The position numbers and the translations under genes are program-made. Of a DNA stretch of 34,877 nucleotides, positions 1 to 7,084 are shown piece by piece (position 1 is the stretch's first letter; each line of letters begins with the position of its first letter). This DNA is from a virus: IMG/VR virus record IMGVR_UViG_3300048121_000416, positions 1 to 34,877 of that record, one strand, 5' to 3'. Under the pieces are notes generated by a model. The model saw only the letters and a program-made list of their open reading frames with translations, was not told the DNA's origin and made no database searches.

Positions 1-772
1 AATGCTTCTTGTACTGACAGTAGGAACACTTGATGCCTAGCTTCATGTTACCCGACTTACCATCTGGTACTGTCTTGGTACATAACTCAGTAGGCTCATC
101 TCCCTTAACCATCTCCTTAACGTGCTTAATACGCTCTCTAATGTCTCCCTTGATGTGTTCGTGTATAGGGGCTTGGGTATCCTCTAGGTCGTACTTAAGT
201 ACCGCGAGATGACCATTGGCTTTGTCCATAGCTAACCAACCGAACTCAGTCTCACCACAGGCATGGGCGTAGGCTTTAATCTGGTCAACGTAACCGAAGG
301 CATCGTCCATAGCCAGTGTACCGTCCTTGAACTTCTTGAACCCGAAGGAACTGGCTGACTTAACGTCCACAACAAGCCCGTCAATCTTACAGTCCATGTG
401 TCCCTTGATACCCTCTACTTCACATACACGTTGTTCATCTGATACTTCATGTCCTGCCATACGTGTCATAAACAACAGCATCTCTTCTATCAAGTGACCG
501 TACATAAACTTAATGTAGGTAGCAGGTTTAATCTCTTCCTTCTCAGTACCGTTAACAACATTCCATAAGACCCTATCGTCACGACCAATGTTTGACAGGC
601 GCAATGTTCGTTTGTCTGTTGTACGCTTACGTCCGAACTCGGTACGCATTAGAGTCTTCATGTTCTCACCGAACAGTTCAATCTCAGCTTCTACGTCTAC
701 AGATTCCTCTGCCTCTTTTGTCTCCATCAATCGGTATATATCATCTACTAATGTATGTATTGTTTTACTCAT
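1..772 (-). CDS. PD-(D/E)XK exonuclease, Cas4/RecB type (3' part cut by window edge)
   Basis: This gene is open from an ATG at 772 to the window edge, giving the first 257 residues. It carries a RecB/Cas4-type nuclease core: GHLIEE near residues 92-97, GHMD at 124-127, the D-x-K pair D136/K138, and a QIKAYAHACG helix with Q164. The visible part ends in CSYCQYKKH (C249, C252), the start of a C-x2-C-x5-C cluster that in Cas4/AddB-like nucleases holds an iron-sulfur cluster; C231 could be another ligand. In T7-like replication modules such proteins take the place of the gp6 exonuclease, processing DNA ends and degrading host DNA (family knowledge). The start overlaps the end of the preceding nuclease gene by 8 bp. 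The C-terminus lies outside the window. Confidence 0.86.
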   Translation of the reverse strand, partial: MSKTIHTLVDDIYRLMETKEAEESVDVEAEIELFGENMKTLMRTEFGRKRTTDKRTLRLSNIGRDDRVLWNVVNGTEKEEIKPATYIKFMYGHLIEEMLLFMTRMAGHEVSDEQRVCEVEGIKGHMDCKIDGLVVDVKSASSFGFKKFKDGTLAMDDAFGYVDQIKAYAHACGETEFGWLAMDKANGHLAVLKYDLEDTQAPIHEHIKGDIRERIKHVKEMVKGDEPTELCTKTVPDGKSGNMKLGIKCSYCQYKKH

Positions 773-1178
773 CGTCTATATCCTTGAATGCCTTAATGAC
801 ATCGCTTGAGAATAACTTACGTAGGTTGACCAAGTGCATACGGCTAGCGTTATGGTCTCCTCCTGATACACTCCTGAACGTATCTAACTTATTAACAATC
901 TTCTTCAGTACTGGAGTCTTGAATACTAATGTACAGTACTCATCGTCACCTATGCAGAGGTTATGAAACCAGTAGTCTGACTCAGTAGCCTCAATGCCTG
1001 ACGGCTTACCCCATGACTCATACTCAATACAGATGTTACCAGTCTTCTGCCATAAGTCCTTCTCTGATTTAACCTCAATCTTCTTGTCCTGTAGCATCTC
1101 AGCTACCTTGTCCTCCCTGACTTCTCCGTACTGTAGGTCTAAGTCAAACTTCTTCCTATCTGCTTTACACGGCTTCAT
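765..1178 (-). CDS. Small PD-(D/E)XK-like endonuclease (possible Holliday-junction resolvase)
   Basis: This 137-residue protein has a pattern suggestive of a PD-(D/E)XK fold: E19, then after a helix the strand KKIEVKSEKD (E35, K37), then a conserved-looking segment with NICIEYE at 48-54 and a SDYWFH motif at 68-72. Its place between polymerase and exonuclease is where T7-like phages carry endonuclease I, which resolves branched DNA before packaging, so a junction-resolving or host-DNA-cutting role is likely. Fold assignment rests on motif pattern only. Its ATG overlaps the stop of the zinc-ribbon gene (ATGA) and its end overlaps the exonuclease start, so the three genes are probably translationally coupled. 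Confidence 0.66.
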   Translation of the reverse strand: MKPCKADRKKFDLDLQYGEVREDKVAEMLQDKKIEVKSEKDLWQKTGNICIEYESWGKPSGIEATESDYWFHNLCIGDDEYCTLVFKTPVLKKIVNKLDTFRSVSGGDHNASRMHLVNLRKLFSSDVIKAFKDIDDE

Positions 1179-1474
1179 GCGTTTCTCCCTTTACGCTTCT
1201 TGAGGTTTCTCTTGGTATTAGCTGAGTTACACTTCTTACATATATAGTTCTTCTTAGCCACGGTACTCTTCGCCCAGTTGTCTCCCTCTACTAACACCAC
1301 GCCACAGTGATTACAATTCCTAATGCGTTTCCGACCAGTTGTCTCCGACTTGGTACTCACCTGCGAGGGGACAATTAAGTTTATAATAAATGCCCGCGGC
1401 TTCGATACAAGACACTGCCAAGCGTCCGAAAACATCTGCTTCACTTTCTTTAACTTCTGTTTGAATTTCATCAT
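1175..1474 (-). CDS. Zinc-ribbon protein overlapping the end of DNA polymerase; start uncertain
   Basis: The C-terminal half is a clear small zinc-binding domain: CNHCG (residues 54-58), NWAKSTVAKKNYIC, then CKKC and a Lys/Arg-rich tail ending RKGRNA. Stand-alone proteins of this shape occur beside phage DNA polymerases and look like an HNH- or recombination-endonuclease-VII-like zinc half, though no catalytic HNH residues are visible. The stop overlaps the next ATG (ATGA), which supports a real gene. The start is the problem. The only ATG (1,474, preceded by AGGAAA) lies 155 bp inside the polymerase gene and adds about 50 residues of unconserved-looking sequence, while nearer the zinc domain only GTG or ATT codons exist. 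The domain is well supported; the N-terminus is not. Confidence 0.6.
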   Translation of the reverse strand: MMKFKQKLKKVKQMFSDAWQCLVSKPRAFIINLIVPSQVSTKSETTGRKRIRNCNHCGVVLVEGDNWAKSTVAKKNYICKKCNSANTKRNLKKRKGRNA

Positions 1475-3041
1475 GTATATTTCCTATAAATTTATAATCT
1501 AAGTTCCAAGCCTTAGCGTACTCGTCCAGTAAACATAATGCCTTCTTCATAACGATTGCACCTGCTGACTGTAACAGCGTGTTTAATGCCGCGTGTTCTG
1601 AGCGTACTGCGACTCTGCGCCTGTCCAATCCGTGAACATAACCTCTTCCAGATGCCACGCTAACTCTTTCTCGTAGGTCTCTAAGAGATGGCGTGTTTGA
1701 GAGGAACTTCTTCTTAAGTCTTCTACCATCAACAGCAGTTCCTCCAACGATACTTCCGATTTTTGCGTCCCCTGCTCCATACAAGAACGCATATATGAAA
1801 GTCTTTGCCTGACTTCGTGTGTCAACACCGCTAGCAAGTTGGTTTGCTGTATGAATGTCTCCAGTGAGTATTTCATTTGTATATCCCTCATCGTTCATAT
1901 AATGTGCAAGCATACGTAACTCAAGTCCTGATGCGTCCATACCAACAATCTTGTAGCCTTTAGGTGATGTCCAACAGGCTCTACAATCTGCTCCGTATGG
2001 TGCGCCTGAACTAGGCACTTGTGCTACGTTAGGACTAGAGTGTGTCATACGTCCCGTTACTGCACCGTTAGAATTTACATATCCATGTACACGACCATCG
2101 TCCTCAACAGCATCTAACCATGACTGTACCTGTGCTATACGCTTCTGAACCATTAGGTACTCAGCAATCATATTAGCTTCTGGTATATTAGTTACCTTAG
2201 ATAAGATAGCTTCATCAACAATGGCTTGACCCTTCTCTGTAAACTTCTTAGGCTTCCAACCAAAGTATTGTAAGTATCTACCTATCTGCTGTCTTGAACC
2301 TAAGTTAAACTCTGGGTAATCAACACGACTAAATGGTGCTATATAGTCTGACCAACTGTCCCCTAGAAACTTAAGACCAACCACGGACATCGTACCGTCC
2401 TTCTTGTACTTAGGTGTTATCTCCTTAATGAATGTAGGTAACGGTTTAAATGTTTCATGTACCTTATCTTCGAGGTCGTACTTCTTTTCCTTAAGTTTAG
2501 CAAGTAAAACAAAAGCGTGTTCTTGGTCTAGTAACCAACCGTTGTCCGTTTGTTTTGTGATAATGCTTTGTACTTGATGCTCAAGGCTAATGCTTTCGCT
2601 TCCAAAACCTGCCAGTACACTTCGTAGCGCGTTGTACACTTTGACATTAACCAGTACATCTTGCTTGCAATAGTCCACCATATCCTGAGAAAATGTATTC
2701 CAATCACTGTGTTCTCCTTTAGGGAAACCTAACTGCTGTCCCCAGTTATCTAATGAATGACCACCTTCACGCGATGGTTCAGTGAGTCTTGACAATACTA
2801 ATGTATCTGTAATCTTACAACTACTAAAGTCTGTGCCTAGTAAGCGTTCAAGAACTGGTACGTCATAGCCAATGATGTTGTGACCAATGACCTCAGCATC
2901 TTTGATATAAGCATTGAAGTCCTGTAACGTATCGCCAGAGAATACAGTCATCTCTTGGTTTGATAGGTCACAAGCAACGATTACCCAGACCTTTGTAGGC
3001 TGTAGACCGTTAGCTTCTATATCAAATACTATCTGCTTCAC
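1320..3041 (-). CDS. Family A DNA polymerase with 3'-5' exonuclease (T7 gp5-like)
   Basis: The replicative polymerase, 573 residues. The exonuclease domain shows FDIEANG (D7, E9), HNIIGYD (N55, D60) and YCKQD (Y124, D128). The polymerase domain shows motif A GMDASGLELRMLAH (D369), motif B around R409, K413 and Y417 ending FLYGAGD, and motif C IHDE (H523-E525). Y417 sits at the position of E. coli Pol I F762 and T7 Y526. The protein is shorter than T7 gp5 (704), and the thumb region near 195-255 has no room for the T7 thioredoxin-binding loop, so processivity may depend on something else (inference). It starts with GTG at 3,041, one base into the helicase stop (TAGTG), with AGGAG seven bases upstream. 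This supports coupled translation with the helicase. Confidence 0.97.
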   Translation of the reverse strand: MKQIVFDIEANGLQPTKVWVIVACDLSNQEMTVFSGDTLQDFNAYIKDAEVIGHNIIGYDVPVLERLLGTDFSSCKITDTLVLSRLTEPSREGGHSLDNWGQQLGFPKGEHSDWNTFSQDMVDYCKQDVLVNVKVYNALRSVLAGFGSESISLEHQVQSIITKQTDNGWLLDQEHAFVLLAKLKEKKYDLEDKVHETFKPLPTFIKEITPKYKKDGTMSVVGLKFLGDSWSDYIAPFSRVDYPEFNLGSRQQIGRYLQYFGWKPKKFTEKGQAIVDEAILSKVTNIPEANMIAEYLMVQKRIAQVQSWLDAVEDDGRVHGYVNSNGAVTGRMTHSSPNVAQVPSSGAPYGADCRACWTSPKGYKIVGMDASGLELRMLAHYMNDEGYTNEILTGDIHTANQLASGVDTRSQAKTFIYAFLYGAGDAKIGSIVGGTAVDGRRLKKKFLSNTPSLRDLRERVSVASGRGYVHGLDRRRVAVRSEHAALNTLLQSAGAIVMKKALCLLDEYAKAWNLDYKFIGNIHDEIQTEVKESEADVFGRLAVSCIEAAGIYYKLNCPLAGEYQVGDNWSETH

Positions 3042-4660
3042 TAGAACTCCTGATTGTCATCATTAACTGGACACGTAGTTTCAATCATACGTCCAGTATC
3101 TTTGTCGTAGTAGAGGTAGCAAGCCGCCCCTGTAAGTCCCGCATAACGGTTCTTGAGTACCCTGACCGTGGTGGTGTTGCGTACCTGTGGGTCTTTGTTC
3201 TGTTGGTCACGTTCCAAACCAATCACCATGTCGGATAGCTGTGCGATTGCCGCTGAACCTCGTAACTCAGCCAAGCTAATCTGTCCACCGTCCTCATGTG
3301 CCTTCCCTGATGGTCTGCGTAAGTGTGACACCAAGAACAACCCAACACCTGTTTCCTGTACCAACTGTCTCAGCTTGGTCATGATGCTGTCAATGGCTTT
3401 ACGTTCGTCACCGTTCTCTTGGTCACTAACAACAATACTCAAGTGGTCTAGGATAATCCATTTACAGTCAAGACCTTTAGCCATGTACCTAATACGACTT
3501 AGTAGGTTATCCTCATTGGTAGAACCCCAGTGGTCAAACATATAGATACGTCCTGTGCCTAATGTCTTGTCCCAGAATACCTTTTTATCTTCCCTGCTAA
3601 ACTCTCGGCTCAGATGTAGAGTCTGGTTAGCCTCAATGCTCATAATCCCTAGAGCAGTCTTAGGTATATCTTCCTCTAGCGCAAGTATGCCAATGTTGTC
3701 GTTAGTCGCACCTAGTAAGTAGTGTTCCAACTCTCTGACAATCTGTGACTTACCCATACCTGAGCCACTGGTAATCGTAACCAGTTCCTTTTCCCTAAAG
3801 CCATAAGTAAACTCATTAAGACACTGCCAAGGATACGGAATGGACTTAATATCTTCCTGAGCAACAATTGACTCCCAAGTATCACTACCTGCAATAATAC
3901 CATCAGGACGATAAGTTTTAGCATTCCACCACTCCTTTATAAACCCTTGTACGTTACGTTCCTTCAGCATTTCACCCGCATCCTTGACAGGTAACTTTAC
4001 GTTCTTCGCTTTGTTGGGTGTAAATAAATCTAACACCGCGCGAGATGCTTCCTGACCCGCATTGTCACTGTCGAAACAAATGACTACGTTCTCGAATGAT
4101 TCAAGCCACTCCAAGTTCTGCTTGATGTCCTTGACTGCTCCTGATGCGCCTGACCGTATTGACACAACTGCCCACTTACCGTCAAACATTTCCGACACCG
4201 CTAAGGCATCAGCTTCTCCCTCTACTACTGTTATGTATTTACCACCACCTTTGAATGCTTGCTGACCAAACAGACCTGCATTGTCAAATGTACCGCTTGC
4301 ATAGAATGCTTTGTTATCTACTATGCGAGACTTAGTACCTATCTGTGCGCCTGTGTCCTTGTCAAAGTATGGGTAGTGGTGCTTGCTTATAGTCCCTGCT
4401 GTGTCGTACTCAACAGTAACACCAAACTTCTTACAAGTTGCCTCTGTGATACGTCTGTCGGGGATTGATGCTATAACACCTGTCATCTCTAATTTCCTGT
4501 TCGCTTTAGGTTTGCTTTGTACAACCTCACCGTTGCCTCTCTCGTAGTGGTCACAACCGCCTGTAAAACAAACGGCGTGACCATCGGAGTACCTCGCGAG
4601 ATTGTTCTTAGAGCCACACGATGGGCATGGCTCATGTCTAACAAAATGCGAGTCAGTCAT
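3041..4660 (-). CDS. Bifunctional primase-helicase (T7 gp4-like)
   Basis: The protein has 539 residues; T7 gp4 has 566. In order: an N-terminal primase zinc finger (C12, C15, C31, C36), a Toprim domain with VVEGEADALA (E147) and CFDSDNAG (D197, D199), and a RecA-like DnaB helicase domain with Walker A SGSGMGKS (299-305), a catalytic glutamate segment LALEED near 327-331 and Walker B WIILDHLS (D405). The tail DDNQEF is acidic and ends in Phe, like the gp4 tail that binds the polymerase. It unwinds the fork and makes primers. The ATG shares a base with the SSB stop (TAATG). All key residues are present. Confidence 0.97.
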   Translation of the reverse strand: MTDSHFVRHEPCPSCGSKNNLARYSDGHAVCFTGGCDHYERGNGEVVQSKPKANRKLEMTGVIASIPDRRITEATCKKFGVTVEYDTAGTISKHHYPYFDKDTGAQIGTKSRIVDNKAFYASGTFDNAGLFGQQAFKGGGKYITVVEGEADALAVSEMFDGKWAVVSIRSGASGAVKDIKQNLEWLESFENVVICFDSDNAGQEASRAVLDLFTPNKAKNVKLPVKDAGEMLKERNVQGFIKEWWNAKTYRPDGIIAGSDTWESIVAQEDIKSIPYPWQCLNEFTYGFREKELVTITSGSGMGKSQIVRELEHYLLGATNDNIGILALEEDIPKTALGIMSIEANQTLHLSREFSREDKKVFWDKTLGTGRIYMFDHWGSTNEDNLLSRIRYMAKGLDCKWIILDHLSIVVSDQENGDERKAIDSIMTKLRQLVQETGVGLFLVSHLRRPSGKAHEDGGQISLAELRGSAAIAQLSDMVIGLERDQQNKDPQVRNTTTVRVLKNRYAGLTGAACYLYYDKDTGRMIETTCPVNDDNQEF

Positions 4661-5028
4661 TAGAAGTCCGAGCCTCCCTCGGTAGCTTCCGCTAGTTCTA
4701 GCACCTTAATGGCTGACAAGTAAGTTGACGTTCCGTGTACTGGGTGAGGTTTACCTTCTGCGTACTTAACACGTACCTTAGAACCTCTGGTTAATCGACC
4801 ACTAAACTCATTACCATCTGCATCAAACATGGGTACATCATATTTAGTGCTAAACTTACGCTGTGCTGTTCCCTCATACTCGCGTAGTTTGACACCCTGA
4901 TTGGCTAGTTTATCTGCATCAGCAGGTTCTAGCGACAATACCAATGAGTATTTCCCAGTTGATTGACCCTGATATTCTTCGTGTTCGTCAAGGTTAGCGA
5001 ACGCTACATTTCCTTCTAATACTGCCAT
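4660..5028 (-). CDS. Single-stranded DNA-binding protein (T7 gp2.5-like)
   Basis: This 122-residue protein opens MAVLEGNVAFANLDEHEEYQ, has an OB-fold-like run of alternating beta segments, and ends in a short acidic tail EATEGGSDF with a terminal phenylalanine. T7 gp2.5 uses the same tail design to contact polymerase and helicase. It is shorter than gp2.5 (232 residues) and similar in size to the compact SSB-like proteins of marine phages. It is first in the replication block and has its own promoter just upstream, so SSB, helicase and polymerase can be made together. Position, length and tail support the call; the overall sequence match is from memory of the family. Confidence 0.83.
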   Translation of the reverse strand: MAVLEGNVAFANLDEHEEYQGQSTGKYSLVLSLEPADADKLANQGVKLREYEGTAQRKFSTKYDVPMFDADGNEFSGRLTRGSKVRVKYAEGKPHPVHGTSTYLSAIKVLELAEATEGGSDF

Positions 5029-5061
5029 AGTAATTTACCTTCTGTATAGTTAAAAAAAGAT

Positions 5062-5078
5062 TACTTAAGTATACTTTA
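5062..5078. promoter_or_regulatory. CTTAAG-type palindromic element in the SSB leader
   Basis: TACTTAAGTATACTTTA lies between the SSB promoter and the SSB start, in the predicted untranslated leader. It contains the 11-bp core ACTTAAGTATA that is also found beside the promoters at 9,143 and 14,237. It may be an operator or an RNA-level signal. Confidence 0.5.
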
Positions 5079-5118
5079 GAATTTATCTTTAATGTTAAAA
5101 ACTAAAGTACATAGGTAT

Positions 5119-5147
5119 AGTATATCATGTTTGTTTACCGATTGCAA
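5119..5147 (-). promoter_or_regulatory. Sigma-70-type promoter for the replication genes
   Basis: On the minus strand TTGCAA (5,147-5,142), 17 bases, then TATACT (5,124-5,119). It points at SSB, whose ATG is about 90 bases downstream, with an AGAAGG ribosome site before the ATG. The rest of the 164-bp gap (5,029-5,192) is AT-rich and holds the palindromic element at 5,062; no other gene is seen in it. Confidence 0.65.
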
Positions 5148-5192
5148 CTCCTATATTGTTAATTTGAATTAGGTACTGGTAATGTAGTAAAA

Positions 5193-5369
5193 CTAGTTAT
5201 TACTCCTAATTATACCATTGTCCTCAGCTATTGACCAGTTCTCCTCTATTGCCTCGTCTGATGCAGAATGACAAACCGAACATAAATCAAGGTGTTCGTC
5301 TGTCACTCTGTCACGTTTCCTAAGTTCTGCCTCAGTCAATATAACGTCACAGGCTTTGCATCTACTCAT
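5193..5369 (-). CDS. Small zinc-finger protein, four-cysteine type
   Basis: Starting at the ATG at 5,369 this is a 58-residue protein beginning MSRCKACD, with a second pair CSVC about 22 residues later, then an acidic C-terminal half (SDEAIEENWSIAEDNG). The two CxxC pairs make a zinc-ribbon-like or DksA/TraR-like fold possible, but the spacing between pairs does not clearly match TraR. I prefer this start over one nine codons upstream because AAGGAG lies seven bases before it and it overlaps the previous stop by 8 bp as neighbouring gene pairs do. It is the last gene before the SSB promoter. Function unknown; DNA- or RNA-polymerase-binding is possible. Confidence 0.65.
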   Translation of the reverse strand: MSRCKACDVILTEAELRKRDRVTDEHLDLCSVCHSASDEAIEENWSIAEDNGIIRSNN

Positions 5370-5574
5370 CTTCAATCTCCTTGTAGGGTCTTCCATACGT
5401 CACCACAATGAACGGTAGTAGGATAACTAATCCCTCGAAGGGCATTGTACTATGCTCCTCTGTTTCGCTGTTATACGTCCATACAGGTCTACTATCGACA
5501 AACTCCAAATCTATCCCTACACCATTACGAATCTCTACTGTAAATAACTTATTGAATATAACTGTATTAATCAT
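5362..5574 (-). CDS. Hypothetical small early protein
   Basis: A 70-residue protein with beta-rich N-terminal sequence and a hydrophobic stretch GLVILLPFIVVTYG near residues 48-61, followed by a charged tail KEIEDE. The stretch could be a single membrane segment or just a buried strand. It overlaps both neighbours by 8 bp in the tightly packed leftward early cluster. I do not recognise the family. Confidence 0.62.
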   Translation of the reverse strand: MINTVIFNKLFTVEIRNGVGIDLEFVDSRPVWTYNSETEEHSTMPFEGLVILLPFIVVTYGRPYKEIEDE

Positions 5575-5752
5575 CTTGTTTAACTCCTAGTCTAGTTTTA
5601 ACTTCCTTTAAGCGTTTATACATCTCTGGTTGTTCTATAGGGTCATAGTCTACCTCTCTGCTGTCGTATGGTGTATAGTATCCTGTTTTATCTTCGTAAT
5701 CACTGTAATCATAACTAGGGTCATCGTCTACCCTGCAATATTCTCTGCTCAT
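5567..5752 (-). CDS. Hypothetical acidic, tyrosine-rich early protein
   Basis: 61 residues. The first two thirds are very rich in Asp and Tyr (for example DDDPSYDYSDYED), followed by a basic helix KRLKEVKTRLGVKQDD. Small acidic phage proteins often bind and inhibit host enzymes or mimic DNA, which is one possibility here, but nothing in the sequence shows a target. It overlaps the neighbouring genes by 4 and 8 bp. Confidence 0.62.
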   Translation of the reverse strand: MSREYCRVDDDPSYDYSDYEDKTGYYTPYDSREVDYDPIEQPEMYKRLKEVKTRLGVKQDD

Positions 5753-5961
5753 TTGTCCGCTCCCATTACCTGTAAGTATTCGTAAGCCTTAGCGTAACCA
5801 TCGTAATAATCGTTATCTTCAGCCTCTAAGGCAGGATAACCATGAATGCAATCGTACTCTCCTCTCTCATAGCTTGTCAACTCCTTAAAGTACTGGTACA
5901 TATTGTACGCCTTGTCGGCTATATCTTCTAACTGCTGTTGTTCTCTATAGTCTTTACTCAT
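5749..5961 (-). CDS. Hypothetical small early protein
   Basis: 70 residues, Tyr- and Glu-rich, predicted mainly helical (for example DIADKAYNMYQYFKEL). It contains HGYPALEAEDNDYYDGYAKA, resembling generic phage helical regulators, but no known domain is recognised. It follows the repeated leader ending AGAGAGG and its stop overlaps the next ATG by 4 bp. Confidence 0.62.
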   Translation of the reverse strand: MSKDYREQQQLEDIADKAYNMYQYFKELTSYERGEYDCIHGYPALEAEDNDYYDGYAKAYEYLQVMGADK

Positions 5962-5963
5962 TT

Positions 5964-6272
5964 TTAAACCTCTCTCTGTTTACCAAAACTTGAACGTCTT
6001 AAATAATCGCTTAACTTCATAGGTATAAGCGTCCACTCTATAAAATCAGCCGCAGTATATCTATGCCCATAAACATAGTCAATTATTTTCCCGTCCTCAA
6101 TAATAGCTAGATTAGCCGTATACTTATCACCATTATCATCAGCACCCCATATTTCTATGTGATACTCATCAGCTACCGCCTGTTTGTCTCCGTACTGTAT
6201 CAACGGGACTGGTATTTCTTGAGTCTTCTCAGCCTCAAGCCATGCATGATGGCTTAACTGTGGTCTAGTCAT
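5964..6272 (-). CDS. Hypothetical early protein
   Basis: From the ATG at 6,272 the product is 102 residues, beginning MTRPQLSHHAWLEAEKTQE. It has an alpha-plus-beta look with strands such as YHIEIWGADDNGDKYTANL and a C-terminal DYLRRSSFGKQREV. I chose this start because AGAGAGG precedes it; an upstream ATG at 6,311 lies within the previous gene and has no ribosome site. The C-terminal codons are part of an 18-bp sequence repeated upstream of this gene and of the next. Function unknown. Confidence 0.65.
   Translation of the reverse strand: MTRPQLSHHAWLEAEKTQEIPVPLIQYGDKQAVADEYHIEIWGADDNGDKYTANLAIIEDGKIIDYVYGHRYTAADFIEWTLIPMKLSDYLRRSSFGKQREV
5969..5986 (-). repeat. Repeated leader element, copy 1
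   Basis: TTGGTAAACAGAGAGAGG on the minus strand, identical to 6,281-6,298. It contains the ribosome site of the 70-residue gene at 5,961. Confidence 0.75.
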
Positions 6273-6280
6273 TGTCTTTG

Positions 6281-6298
6281 CCTCTCTCTGTTTACCAA
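6281..6298 (-). repeat. Repeated leader element, copy 2
   Basis: Identical 18-bp sequence 312 bp from copy 1, again at the junction of two small genes and supplying the ribosome site of the gene at 6,272. A shorter related form (AAACAGAGAGG) ends at 6,599. Confidence 0.75.
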
Positions 6299-6459
6299 TT
6301 ATGAATAACACCCGCTATTATAAACAAACAGGTCACAAAATTCAACCCTACAATTACACTTCTAACAATCGCAATGTAATCAGCCTCGCGGTCTGAAGCA
6401 CCCGACTTCTCTCCCAGTGCTTTGACCCATATACGCCATAGTTTAAGAACGTTATGCAT
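6292..6459 (-). CDS. Very small membrane protein
   Basis: A 55-residue protein starting at an ATG that overlaps the preceding stop by 8 bp, with AGAGAGG upstream. The N-terminal half is basic and polar (LKLWRIWVKALGEKSGASDREADY); the C-terminal half is one clear membrane helix (about residues 28-53, VRSVIVGLNFVTCLFIIAG). Its stop sits inside repeated leader copy 2. Function unknown; candidates are superinfection exclusion or altering the host envelope. Confidence 0.6.
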   Translation of the reverse strand: MHNVLKLWRIWVKALGEKSGASDREADYIAIVRSVIVGLNFVTCLFIIAGVIHNW

Positions 6460-6592
6460 AGGGCTTATACCTCTCTATTACTACATCAGTATGGCCATCA
6501 TTACGCCAGTTACTGGCTATCCTGTACGCCTCTTCTCTATTCGTTAGATGCGCTGTTACCTCTACACCTCCTACCCATATTGTATATAACAT
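6452..6592 (-). CDS. Hypothetical 46-residue early protein
   Basis: Starts MLYTIWVGGVEVTAHL and contains TNREEAYRIASNWRNDGH, a strand-strand-helix-strand pattern ending VVIERYKPYA. It looks like a compact folded protein. The ATG shares a base with the previous stop (TAATG) and AGAGAGG lies upstream. The family (small phage proteins of the form strand, helix with NREEA, strand) feels common in T7-like phages, but no function is known to me. Confidence 0.6.
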   Translation of the reverse strand: MLYTIWVGGVEVTAHLTNREEAYRIASNWRNDGHTDVVIERYKPYA

Positions 6593-6702
6593 TATTTACC
6601 TCTCTGTTTGTATTCTGTTTTATTTGCCATATATAACGCTAATGGTAAGCATATAAAGCCTACAATAGCGAATGGAATCAATACCGCCAGATAAACGCTC
6701 AT
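6592..6702 (-). CDS. Single-pass micro membrane protein
   Basis: 36 residues: MSVYLAVLIPFAIVGFICL, PLALYMA, then a polar tail NKTEYKQRGK. One membrane helix covers most of the protein. Start and stop are both TAATG-type one-base overlaps with the neighbours, with GAGG before the start. Function unknown. Confidence 0.58.
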   Translation of the reverse strand: MSVYLAVLIPFAIVGFICLPLALYMANKTEYKQRGK

Positions 6703-6845
6703 TATAAAGCCCTCATTGCTTGAACGGCTAATAATACCACATAACCGCCAATAGTTAGATTAAACAACACCGCACGTATTTTATCGCGCTTCTGCTCCCT
6801 TTCGAACCTCTTAAGGGCTAAATACCTTTCGCTTGTATAATTCAT
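6702..6845 (-). CDS. Small membrane-anchored protein
   Basis: 47 residues. A highly charged helix (YLALKRFEREQKRDKIRAV) is followed by a hydrophobic helix NLTIGGYVVLLAVQAM. This is a tail-anchored design with a basic cytoplasmic part. AGAGGTG precedes the ATG, and the stop overlaps the next ATG by one base. Third of three consecutive or near-consecutive membrane micro-genes. Function unknown. Confidence 0.6.
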   Translation of the reverse strand: MNYTSERYLALKRFEREQKRDKIRAVLFNLTIGGYVVLLAVQAMRAL

Positions 6846-6847
6846 TT

Positions 6848-7084
6848 TTACACCTCTTCTATCAAGTTAAATTGATATAATATATTACTTTTAATATCCT
6901 GCCAAGTTTCATCATCTTGTTTGATATAGTCAATGGTAGTCGTATAATGACCGCTCCCGACTATATAGCCATCTTTGAGAAATATCTCAATCCCTATGCC
7001 ATCAACCCACTCAGAGACAAATATATTCTCTACCTTATCCAGTCTACGCTTACCTAACCACTTTTGCACTGTTTTAATATTCAC
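6848..7084 (-). CDS. Hypothetical early protein, GTG start
   Basis: 78 residues beginning MNIKTVQKWLGKRRLDKVEN, then strands such as FVSEWVDGIGIEIFLKDGYIV and an acidic helix. The start is GTG at 7,084 with GGTGAT upstream. It is the first gene after the intergenic gap at 7,085-7,261, so it may begin a separate transcript. Family not recognised. Confidence 0.62.
   Translation of the reverse strand: MNIKTVQKWLGKRRLDKVENIFVSEWVDGIGIEIFLKDGYIVGSGHYTTTIDYIKQDDETWQDIKSNILYQFNLIEEV

Noticed and set aside
592-966. Plus-strand frame of 124 codons over the nuclease genes
   Set aside because: It is antisense to two well-supported genes and encodes no recognisable motif.
1316-1340. Programmed frameshift joining polymerase to the zinc ribbon
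   Set aside because: No slippery heptamer or downstream structure is apparent at the polymerase stop; kept only as a possibility to test.
6272-6311. Upstream ATG for the gene ending at 5,964
   Set aside because: It lies inside the preceding membrane-protein gene and lacks a ribosome site, while the ATG at 6,272 has AGAGAGG.
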